From Charina bottae (lineage: Eukaryota; Chordata; Lepidosauria; Squamata; Charinaidae), in the NCBI GenBank assembly GCA_023362775.1, contig JALMGJ010000004.1:82207798-82271797 (forward strand): a stretch of DNA of 64,000 nucleotides, given 5' to 3'. The notes under the pieces were generated by a model that saw nothing but the letters and a program-made list of their open reading frames with translations, searched no databases and had not been told where the DNA came from. Position numbers and translations under genes: made by a program. Within the stretch, counting starts at the first letter, position 1; every line of letters starts with the position of its first letter. Below are positions 35,742 to 44,328 of the stretch, piece by piece.

Positions 35742-36089
35742 TGAGCTGGCCAAAGAAGGACATGGAAGCTGCTGATGTGAAGACCCGGAAGCTCCTCACA
35801 ATGTACGGAGGCTTTCACCCCAAGTCCACCACCCAGAGACTGTACACCAGCCGGAAAGAGGGGGGGACGGGGTCTGGTGACTGTCAAAGCCACTGTCCTG
35901 GATGAGACCCAGAGCATCCAGGAGTACATCAGTAAGATGGCACCTAAAGATGAGCTGCTGAGAGAATGCCCGAAGCAGCAGCAGACATGGAAGAAAGATT
36001 AAGCAGAGGAAGTGCCATGGCAAGACAAGACCCTGCATGGGATGTACCATTGACAGATAGACACTTTTCAGACACGCCAGCCGGAACGT

Positions 36090-36621
36090 GTATTGAACGT
36101 GTATCCAAAAAACGGATATTTGGCAAACACCACATACCTGTATATTTCAAACCCACCAACACACTGAGACAGAGGCTTGTACACCCCAAAGATCAAACTC
36201 CAAAACACAAGAAAAGCAATGTAGTTTATGCAATCCAGTGCAGTGAGGAGTGCTCTGAACTCTACATTGGAGAAACCAAACAACCTATGTACAGGAGGAT
36301 GGCCCAACACAGGAGAAGTAACACCACAGGACCAGAGTCAGCAGTTTATCTTCATCTAAAGGAAAAAGGACACTTATTTGAGGACATTAATGTTCACATT
36401 TTAGACAGAGAAGATAGGTGGTTTGAGAGAGGGGTCAAGGAATCCATTTATGCCAACTTGGAAAATCCTTCCTTGAATAGAGGTGGGGGCCTCAGGCACA
36501 ATCTTTCTCCCATCTTCCTCCCTGCTTTGTCTTCTGTGCCTAGGAAGATTAAGACCATTTCACAAGCTCAACAGCAGCATGGTGATCTTAACGATCCTCC
36601 TTTAGATGATAAAAGGACTTA
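36090..36621 (+). CDS. Penelope-like GIY-YIG endonuclease (partial protein)
   Basis: The open frame continues to a TAA at 36,621. The upstream Met at 35,966 lies in R4 sequence and is not a real start. Text runs from IPVYFKPTNTLRQRLVHPKD to SNVVYAIQCSEECSELYIGE, where VVY...YIG is the GIY-YIG pair (about 36,220 and 36,262). It continues with YRRMAQHRRSN (catalytic arginine), WFERGVKESIYANLENPSLN (catalytic glutamate and asparagine) and RGGGLRHNLSP. In Penelope-like elements this nuclease cuts target DNA for integration. The domain looks intact and uninterrupted, but the reverse transcriptase that should precede it is absent. Confidence 0.82.
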
Positions 36622-36714
36622 AAAATAACATCTCAATATAACCATGACCTAGCCCCAGGTGTAAGGTCACACAGCTACCTAGAAACATATTTAGGATTCC
36701 CTTACCAACTTTGC

Positions 36715-36755
36715 TCAGACTGAAGAAGCTCCTTGGATAAGGAGCGAAACGTTTC
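36715..36755 (+). ncRNA. Hammerhead-ribozyme-like motif in Penelope 3' region
   Basis: CTGAAGA (36,720-36,726), one extra A, a perfect 7-bp stem GCTCCTT/AAGGAGC (36,728-36,734 with 36,739-36,745) closed by a GGAT loop, then GAAA (36,746-36,749) and the palindrome GAAACGTTTC. The core order CUGANGA - stem II - GAAA with a short self-complementary stem III matches hammerheads reported in Penelope-like elements. The extra A after CTGAAGA departs from the consensus, so activity is uncertain. Confidence 0.5.
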
Positions 36756-36850
36756 CACTGAGAAAATAGAAATCCAGTTGACATGATTCAAGCTACAGAC
36801 GTTTCCACTGAGAAAATAGAAATCCAGTTGACATGATTCAAGCTACAGAC
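36751..36850 (+). repeat. Exact 50-bp tandem duplication
   Basis: The 50-mer beginning GTTTCCACTGAGAAAATAG occupies 36,751-36,800 and is repeated without change at 36,801-36,850. It starts at the GTTTC of the hammerhead-like motif. The other Penelope copies carry it once. Confidence 0.95.
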
Positions 36851-36887
36851 AATTCCACCTGGATGACTGAGAATCTTCATAGACATA

Positions 36888-37395
36888 CACTGAACAGCAC
36901 AACCAAGTAGCTGGCATTATGTACAGGAACATCTGCACAGCGTATGGGCTAGACCCTCCAAAGTCCAGATGGGAGATTCCTCAGAAGGTCATGGAGAATG
37001 AAAGGGCTAAGATACTGTGGGACTTCCAGATCCAGACAGACAAGCAGGTACTGGCCAATCAACCAGACACTGTGGTAGTAGACAAGGACCAGAAGATGGT
37101 GGTGGTGATAAATGTAGTGGTTCCAAGTGACAGCAACATCAGGAAGAAGGAGTATGAGAAGCTGGAGAAGTACCAGCACCTGAAAGAGGAAATGGATAGG
37201 ATGTGGAAAGTGAAGGCCAAAGTGGTCCCAGTGGTGGTAGGTGCACTCGGGGCTGTGACTCCTAAACTGGGAGAGTGACTCCAGCAGATCCCAGGAACAG
37301 CATCAGAGCTCTCTGTCCAGAAGAGTGCAGTACTAGGAACAGCAAAGATACTGCGCAGAACCCTCAAACTCCCAGGCCTCTGGTAGAGGACCCGA
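36888..37395 (+). pseudogene. R4-type LINE restriction-like endonuclease
   Basis: After the Penelope insertion the R4 text resumes with EQHNQVAGIMYRNIC. The open frame 36,919-37,278 reads WEIPQKVMENERAKILWDFQ, then NQPDTVVVDKDQKMVVVINV and VPSDSNIRKKEYEKLEKYQH. PD followed by a distant D and K is the PD-(D/E)xK nuclease signature used by R2/R4-type LINEs to nick their target. A stop at 37,276 precedes the last part (LQQIPGTASELSVQKSAVLG). The zinc-knuckle segment normally before this nuclease is not visible and seems to be missing at the insertion junction. Confidence 0.75.
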
Positions 37396-37432
37396 GGTTG
37401 AGGAAGAAACATTCCACCCATAGGGGTGAAAA

Positions 37433-37544
37433 GGTGTATGTATGTATGTATGTATGTATGTATGTATGTATGTATGTATATGTATATACACACACACACA
37501 CACACATACATACTGTGTACTGTATGTATGTATGTGTATGTATG

Positions 37545-37610
<66 letters not shown>

Positions 37611-37672
37611 GACAGACACACATGCACACACACGTACATACATACATACATACAGTACATACATACACATAT
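37433..37672. repeat. Compound (GTAT)n(CA)n(TA)n(CA)n(CATA)n microsatellite
   Basis: About 240 bp of short tandem repeats starting directly at the end of the R4-type element. All ORFs across it, on both strands, are low-complexity artefacts. Confidence 0.95.
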
Positions 37673-39337
37673 ATCCCAACACCTCATCATCCTGACAAAT
37701 TTTTCACTTCAGATTGCAGATTTTATTGCCTATATTATACGAAAATAAGAACTGGGCCATGTATACACAATATATTATTTCTTCTCTAAGCTTTTTATTA
37801 TTATTGAATTATATTCCATTGCTTGACATTTATTTTGACAAAATTCTCCTCACCTCATTATATTTTTGTACAGCATTCCACAGAGATAACTGAATGGCCA
37901 AGACATTTTTTTTTCTTTTTGTGCTTTACAGATTGTCCTTTTCAGAAGGTTTCTCAGGAGAATAGATCAAACCTTAAAAATACCCTCAACATATTAGTGA
38001 AGTAGGATGCATGGACTGCAGGTAGAAGGGAATATTGGGACAGACCTTTGCTCAATTAATATTGGAGAGACTAAGGATTAGAAGCCAAATTGAACACTAT
38101 ATAGCATTCAAAATCCCTCCCTGGAAACAAACTCATCTCTGCTCTTTATGGAATAATTTTTGTAAGTAGAAAAATTGTTAAACTGACATTTGAGCAAAAC
38201 TGAAATTACATGGGGAGGCAGAGAGGACTTGGCTTGCTTACTCACTTTGATGCTCTCCTTGGAGAAGAGGCACAATTACTTATTATGAGAACAGTGAGAG
38301 AATGAGTGGATTTCATCCAGCTCTTTTTTCCACTTTGATGCTATATTCAGTATATTTATTAATTAATTATTTCAATTTATACATTTCAGCAAACTTATCT
38401 GGGTGGTAACACCATTAAGAATGACTAAAGAAATACAAATAATAAAAATAAGAGAATGAATGAATGAATGAATGAATGAATGAATGAATGAATGAATGAA
38501 TGCCACATATAAACAACACCAGGGTCAAAATTCACCTCACAAGTGTCAGTACATATTGATGGCTCATATAGCATCCTCACCCAATGCCTGAAGGAATTTG
38601 ACAAGAACTTAGGTAATAATCAATATTAATTAAAATGCTGCTGTTCAAAAGTAAGAAGAAAGTACTGGAATAAGTTCCTTTGAAAAGAGAGCATCTTTTT
38701 TTTCTTTTACCTGTCATTCAAGACCCATGTGATTTGCTTTTTTCTAATCTCATCTATGAAAAGCAGTTTGAATATTAAACAATCCTGCAGAACTTGTATG
38801 CATTTTCTTTGCTGAATGTAATCCATTTTGCTATGAGTCACTTGCGAGATGGGCAATGTAGAAACATGAGAAATAAACAAATAAATAAATAAATACCTCC
38901 ATGGGAAAGGATATACTGAAGGCCTTTTTATCTATCCATTTATTTATTCATTTAAACATAAGCCGGAATTGGATACAGTTTGTAAAGTACAATATATTAT
39001 TATCTCTGCAAAATCAAAGTCTTTCTTTTACAAGGAAGCATTGAAAGAGGCAATCCTCTCCGAGCCCAATTACACTTTTCAGTCTCCCAGTTTCTTCACC
39101 TTTCTCTATGGAAAAGTCTGGAATCTGCAAAATGTGGGTTTACCTCTCTTGGTGGAAGAAAAGCAGCCTGTTCTTATTGGATCAGCTGAGTTATCTTAGC
39201 CTGTAGATTTATTCTTAATCTTTCTCCCATCTATCCTCTTCTTCTTCTCCAGTTACTGAAGAAGTAGTAGCTAAAAGCCACAGAAGCTCCATGTACAAAG
39301 TGTCATCCATATACTTTCCCTTTCTACTACACATCTA
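37673..39337. other. No gene recognised; (GAAT)n at 38,452-38,501
   Basis: AT-rich sequence with one clean (GAAT)12-13 microsatellite and an (AAAT)n run at about 38,876-38,896. The short ORFs (76 codons or fewer) have no domain. Confidence 0.6.
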
Positions 39338-39353
39338 TTTTTCCTTCTTTTCT

Positions 39354-40776
39354 TTTTAAGAACTTTATTATATAATATTCCAAAGTATAGTTAAATACAA
39401 AATAGAAAATACAGTAAAGATAGAATATAGAACTAAAAGAAAAAAGACAGAAACTATAAAAGTGAAAATAGAAAGAAAATAGAAACAAAAGATGGCTTCC
39501 AACTATCTCTTATATCTTATCCATATTAACATTATTTCTATCAGAACAAACCAACTAATCAGTAAAACCCACAATCATAACTTCATTTTTTTCTAACATG
39601 AGCAAGTAATCTAAAAAAGGTTGCCATAAAGATACAAATCTAGAAACAGTATTATCTCGTATTAGGGCAGTTAACGTCACCATTTGAGCCAAGTCCATTA
39701 ATTTAATAGTCCATTCTTCCACTGTTGGTATTTGTGGATCCCTCCATTGCTGAGCATATAATAATCTTGCAGCCGTGATCATATGCAAAAGCAAAGTTCC
39801 ATGTTGTTTCTCCAATTCTTTCTCCATCAAACCTAATAGAAACAGTTCTGGTTTTTTTATATATATTCACTTTAAGGATCTTTTGTACTGTATAGTAATA
39901 CATATCTGGTCCCAATTTTTTTTAGCTTTTTCACAACTCCACCAAAGATGATAAAAGTTTCCTTCACCCTGCAAACATTTCCAGCAAACATTCGTTACAC
40001 CTTTAAACATTTTTTACAGGGGTTAGGTACCAGCGGTACATCATTTTATAGAAATTTTCCTTTAAACTGTAATTCAACGTAACTTTCAAACCCTTTGTCC
40101 ACATATTTTCCCATTGCTCTAACAAGATATTATATCCAAAGTTTCTGACACATTTAACCATACATTCCTTGACTTGTTCATCTTCCAAGTTCATTTGTAA
40201 CAACATCTTATTTTTTGTTGTTGTTGTTCAGTCGTTTAGTCGTGTCCGACTCTTCATGACCTCATGGACCATAGCAAGCCAGGCCTTCCTGTCCTCCACT
40301 GTCACCCAGAGTTTACTCAAATTCAAGTTCATTACATCGGTGATGCTATCTAACCATCTCATCCTCTGCCGTCCCCTTCTCCTTTTGCCTTCAGTCTTTC
40401 CCAGCATCACGGTCTTTTCCAGTGAGTTCTCTCTTCGCATTAGGTTGCCAAAGTATTTGAGCTTCAGCTTCAGCATCTGTCCTTCCAATGAGCAGTCAGG
40501 GTTGATTTCCTTTAGGATTGACTGATTTGACCTCCTTGCAGTCCAAGGGACTCTTAAGAGTCTTCTCCAGCACCACAGTTTGAAAGCATCAATTCTTCTG
40601 TGCTCAGCCTTCCTTATGGTCCAACTCTCACACATCTTAGTAATAACATGTTCATCATTCGTACAAAGTTCAGTCTCAAAATAAGTTATTTCATTAACAA
40701 ATCTATAATTCTTTTTATCCAACTTAAAGCGTTCCAGTAATTGCATAAAAGTAAACCAATAACATGTGAAGCCTAT
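39354..40776 (-). mobile_element. L1-like LINE 3' end, BovB nested inside
   Basis: Minus-strand L1 ORF2 C-terminus. Right of the BovB, 40,746-40,640 reads LLERFKLDKKNYRFVN and ELCTNDEHVITKM. Left of it, 40,206 onward reads NLEDEQVKECMVKCVRNFGY, then NMWTKGLKVTLNYSLKENFY and KMMYRWYLTP, followed in another frame by LLHMITAARLLYAQQW. These align in order with the L1 at 41,425-44,064. A 16-bp direct repeat TTTTTCCTTCTTTTCT (39,338-39,353 and 40,777-40,792) is its TSD. It is 5'-truncated with several frameshifts. Confidence 0.85.
40211..40631 (-). mobile_element. BovB LINE 3' end (subfamily B) nested in L1
   Basis: Minus strand: CESWTIRKAEHRRIDAFKL, RRLLRVPWTARRSNQSILKE, GKRRRGRQRMRWLDSITDVM and a tail of CAACAACAACAA. 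The 8-bp sequence ACATCTTA flanks it at 40,203-40,210 and 40,632-40,639, and the L1 text joins across it. It was therefore inserted after the L1. Confidence 0.9.
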
Positions 40777-41153
40777 TTTTTCCTTCTTTTCTGATGTTCT
40801 AGGCTAGGTTGGTTCTTTCATGGCAAATATATATATTATCCCCCCCCCCCAATATGTCTTTGTAGGTATCAGCAATGCAATTTCTGCTGAACAGCTTAAC
40901 TGATGTAGTCTTCAGCCCTGGCAAAAACACTTAGAGCTGGTTGGGTTCTTTTTTTTTTTTTTTTGAAGTATCAGTTTTGACTAACATGCAAGGAAACAAG
41001 CATACATGATGAATAACCAAAAGACAATATTTGGTAAATAATTTCATTAGAAATCATCCCTGAAGCATTTTAAATGTTCAGTGTTCATTCTCACCTTTGC
41101 CACCTTTGATCATCATGGCAAAATTTAACCTTTTCTGTTGGTGATTTAAAATA

Positions 41154-41239
41154 TTCCAGAAACGCTTTACAATTGAGAGATCAAATGAAGACACAAAAAC
41201 TTTTTCAGCAAACATTATATATATTAATAAAAAAACATA
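41154..41239 (+). repeat. First copy of a tandem duplication that predates the L1 insertion
   Basis: TTCCAGAAACGCTTTACAAT ... AGACACAAAAACTTTTTCAG ... AATAAAAAAACATA recurs in two halves at 41,387-41,424 and 44,065-44,130. Those halves are the two sides of the L1 target site. The intact original was thus a tandem repeat with a period of about 233 bp. Confidence 0.8.
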
Positions 41240-41281
41240 GAGCCAGGAAATACTAACTCACCAAAGGCTGATAGGGCCAGA

Positions 41282-43810
41282 GTGGAATCGCCTCCGCATA
41301 TCACAGCCAGGGAAAGAAGAGCAGAAAAACGAGCTCATCAAAAAGCGGCTCAATTGGCTCCCGTTCAAAAACGGTGCATGATGGAGTTCCAGAAATGCTT
41401 TGCAATTGAGAGATCGAAGAAAGATAGTAGTGGAAAAGCTCCTGGACCGGATGGATTGTCAGCAGCCTACTATAAATGTTTTGAAGAGGATTTATGTCTA
41501 CCTTTGCAGAAGACTATGAATTCTATTTTGGAAACAGGAATTATGCCTGAAACTTGGAAAGAAGCACATATAATATTGATACCCAAAGAACAACAGGATT
41601 TAACATTAACTAAAAATTACAGACCAATATCTTTATTGAATAATGACTATAAGATATTTACAACGATATTAGCAGAAAGAATGAAGAATATACTTAAGGA
41701 TTTTATTCATCAAGACCAAGCTGGTTTTCTACCCAAAAGACAAATTCATGACAATGTCCGAAACATAGTAGACGTAATTGAATATTTGGATCAACACTAT
41801 GATAAACAAGCTGCCTTGATATTTATTGATGCTGAAAAAGCCTTTGACAACTTAAATTGGCCTTTTATGTTCAAAGTTTTGGAAAATATGAATTTTGGAG
41901 GAAATTTTATAAAATGGATTAAATCAATATATACTCCACAATTTGCCAAAATAATTGTTAATGGAGAATTTAGTAAGCCATGTGAAATACAAAAAGGTAC
42001 TAGACAAGGTTGTCCATTATCTCCACTTTTGTTTATATTGGTATTAGAGGTTTTACTTAGAGATATTAGACAAGATGATGGTATCCATGGTATTAAAGTT
42101 AAAAAAGAAGTTTATAAACTAAGAGCATTTGCTGACGACCTAGTCATTACTTTGGAGAATCCACTAGAAGGAATGGAAATATTAATACAGAAACTAAAAG
42201 ACTTTGGGTCGCTAGCAGGGTTCAAAGTGAATTTACAGAAGACAAAAGTTTTGACCAAAAATATGGATTACCACCAACAAGAGAAATTGAAAGAAATAAC
42301 AGGATATTCAATGGAAGAAAAAGTAAAATATTTAGGAGTATATTTAACAACTAAAAATGTTAAGTTGTTTAAGAATAATTATATTCCACTTTGGATGGAT
42401 ATTAAAAAAGATTTGGAACATTGGGAAAAACTGCAATTATCATTATTAGGTAGAATTTCAACAATTAAAATGAATGTTTTGCCAAGAATTTTATATCTTT
42501 TTCAAACACTACCTATATTGGCATCAGAAGAACCTTTTAAACAATGGCAGCGAGATATTTCTAAGTTTATTTGGCAAGGGAAAAAACCAAGAGTAAAATA
42601 TAAAGTCTTGCAAGACTCTAAAGAAAGAGGAGGACTAGGTCTACCGGATTTGAAATTATATTATGCTGCTTGTTGCTTGGTTTGGATTAAAGAATGGATA
42701 GTTTTGAAAAATGAAAAATTATTGAATTTGGAAGGACATGAATTAAGATATGGATGGCATGGATATTTGTGGTATGATAAAGTTAAAGTTAATGTGGATT
42801 TTAAAAACCATTATATTAGAAGATCCTTGTTAAGAATCTGGAATAAATATAAATTAATCTTATGTTATAAAAGACCCTTATGGATTTCTACACAAGAAGC
42901 ATTCTACAGAACAGAAGTAAGAAATAAAGATAAATGGTTAACCTACAAAGACTTTTTAAAGAAAGAACAAGGACAATATATAATTAAATCAATAGAAGAA
43001 TTGGTATCTGAGGGATACAGTTTTCAATGGCTTTCATATATGCAGCTCGTAGAGAAATTTAAATTAGATAAGAAAGACCTTGAATTTGAACAAACCAAAT
43101 CGGAATTTGAGATACAACTATGTGAGACAGATGATCATCTAATTGCAAAAATGTATAAATTATTGTTAAAAGGTGAAATGGTAGAGGAACAAGTTAAAGA
43201 CTGTATGATTAAATGGGCTAAAAATATTGGCCATAATATTCAAATGCAACAATGGGAAGATATGTGGACCAAAGGGTTAAAATTTACTTTGTGTTATAAT
43301 TTAAAAGAAAACTTTTATAAGATGATGTACAGATGGTATATGACCCCACAAAAACTTTCTAAAATGTATGGAAATGTCTCCAACTTATGTTGGAAATGTA
43401 AAAAAAAAGAGGGGTCTTTTTACCATATGTGGTGGACATGTGAGACTGCAAAGAAATTTTGGACTCAAATACATGCATTGATGCAAAATATATTACAAAT
43501 TCGAGTTCCATTTAAACCGGAATTTTTCTTACTGGGAATAATTGATGGACAACCTGGGAAGCAATTTACAAGGATTATGCAATACATGATTACAGCAGCA
43601 AGACTTATTTTTGCACAAAATTGGAAAAACCAGATATCGCCTACGATACAAGATTGGATGTTAAAATTGATGGATATGGCAGAGAATGATAAACTGACAT
43701 GTTTATTAAAAGAAAATCCTAATAATTATTTCCTTAAAGAGTGGAAACCATTAACTGACTATTTACAAGATGCGGGAGGGGCAAAGCTTATATGGGGATT
43801 TGAAGATTAA
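41282..43810 (+). CDS. L1 ORF2-like reverse transcriptase remnant, 842-codon chimeric ORF
   Basis: The longest open frame in the window. Residues 1-48 (through QKCFAIERSKK) are target-site DNA read in frame, not L1. L1 protein starts at SSGKAPGPDG (residues 49-58). RT landmarks: NYRPISLLNNDYKIFTTILA, IFIDAEKAFDNLNWPFMFKV (motif A), GTRQGCPLSPLLFILVLEVL (motif B) and RAFADDLVITL (catalytic FADD, about residues 283-286). The C-terminus carries the L1 cysteine motif CWKCKKKEGSFYHMWWTC (about 703-720). Full L1 ORF2 is about 1,250 residues; the endonuclease is missing. Having no stop over some 790 L1 codons points to a recent insertion. It is unlikely to be translated, since it lacks its promoter and true start. 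Confidence 0.88.
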   Translation: MESPPHITARERRAEKRAHQKAAQLAPVQKRCMMEFQKCFAIERSKKDSSGKAPGPDGLSAAYYKCFEEDLCLPLQKTMNSILETGIMPETWKEAHIILIPKEQQDLTLTKNYRPISLLNNDYKIFTTILAERMKNILKDFIHQDQAGFLPKRQIHDNVRNIVDVIEYLDQHYDKQAALIFIDAEKAFDNLNWPFMFKVLENMNFGGNFIKWIKSIYTPQFAKIIVNGEFSKPCEIQKGTRQGCPLSPLLFILVLEVLLRDIRQDDGIHGIKVKKEVYKLRAFADDLVITLENPLEGMEILIQKLKDFGSLAGFKVNLQKTKVLTKNMDYHQQEKLKEITGYSMEEKVKYLGVYLTTKNVKLFKNNYIPLWMDIKKDLEHWEKLQLSLLGRISTIKMNVLPRILYLFQTLPILASEEPFKQWQRDISKFIWQGKKPRVKYKVLQDSKERGGLGLPDLKLYYAACCLVWIKEWIVLKNEKLLNLEGHELRYGWHGYLWYDKVKVNVDFKNHYIRRSLLRIWNKYKLILCYKRPLWISTQEAFYRTEVRNKDKWLTYKDFLKKEQGQYIIKSIEELVSEGYSFQWLSYMQLVEKFKLDKKDLEFEQTKSEFEIQLCETDDHLIAKMYKLLLKGEMVEEQVKDCMIKWAKNIGHNIQMQQWEDMWTKGLKFTLCYNLKENFYKMMYRWYMTPQKLSKMYGNVSNLCWKCKKKEGSFYHMWWTCETAKKFWTQIHALMQNILQIRVPFKPEFFLLGIIDGQPGKQFTRIMQYMITAARLIFAQNWKNQISPTIQDWMLKLMDMAENDKLTCLLKENPNNYFLKEWKPLTDYLQDAGGAKLIWGFED

Positions 43811-44064
43811 AATATATATATATTGATGTAATAGACAAGAAATATTCTTTAATATTATATATAGACCTAGCATGTAAGATAAAAATTTTAAAATACCATG
43901 ACCAGATACAAATCGGAAGTTGACCAAATTCTATGTTTCAGCTTTATCTTTTTTTCTTTTTTCCTTTACTACACTTTTTTATCTTTTCTTTTTTCTTGAT
44001 TTGTATTTCCATTTTCTTTTCTGTTTCAAACTTTTATCTATGTAAAATTAAAATCTAATAAAAT
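41425..44064 (+). mobile_element. 5'-truncated L1 LINE with 19-bp TSD
   Basis: A 2.64-kb L1 insertion bounded by TTGAGAGATCGAAGAAAGA at 41,406-41,424 and 44,065-44,083. It begins inside the early RT (SSGKAPGPDG) and runs through the ORF2 stop at 43,810 into a 250-bp 3' UTR with a C/T-rich stretch (43,941-44,010), ending at CTAATAAAAT. The endonuclease and ORF1 are absent, so this is a normal 5'-truncated copy. Confidence 0.92.
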
Positions 44065-44328
44065 TTGAGAGATCGAAGAAAGACACAAAAACCTTTTCAG
44101 CAAACATTATATATATTAATAAAAAAACATAACTACAAAATTTCCCTCTTCACAGAAAGAGATAACCTCAGCATAATTCACAGAGGCAAAAGAACAGCAG
44201 AGCAGAGAACAAAGAAGAAACAAGTCACACTTTGCAACACAAAGGACATGTTAATATATACCTTTTTACATATAGGTCAGGACAATTATTTACCATGGTA
44301 ACCCACTTATCCATGGTTACCCACTTAT

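Larger units (their letters stand above)
36048..36887 (+). mobile_element. Penelope-like element, 3' part with GIY-YIG domain
   Basis: A 5'-truncated Penelope-like retroelement inside the R4-type LINE. It encodes the C-terminal GIY-YIG endonuclease and ends with a 3' region that matches the copies at 52,101-53,294, finishing at CTTCATAGACATA. The RT part is absent. Downstream of the ORF lie a hammerhead-like motif (36,715-36,755) and an exact 50-bp tandem duplication (36,751-36,850). I could not find a TSD, and R4 sequence appears lost at the junction. Confidence 0.8.
33441..37432 (+). mobile_element. R4/Dong-type LINE with restriction-like endonuclease, decayed, Penelope nested inside
   Basis: A nearly 4-kb element bounded on both sides by microsatellites. 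Order: tRNA-like 5' sequence (33,452-33,480), N-terminal region (33,547-34,418), reverse transcriptase (34,420-35,741), linker (35,742-36,047), a Penelope-like insertion (36,048-36,887), then the restriction-like endonuclease (36,888-37,395). RT followed by a C-terminal PD-(D/E)xK nuclease is the plan of the R2/R4 group, unlike the N-terminal APE nuclease of BovB, CR1 and L1. A stop at about 35,176, frameshifts in the linker and RT, and the nested element make it non-functional. The clade is by memory of R4/Dong-type sequences, without a search. Confidence 0.78.
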
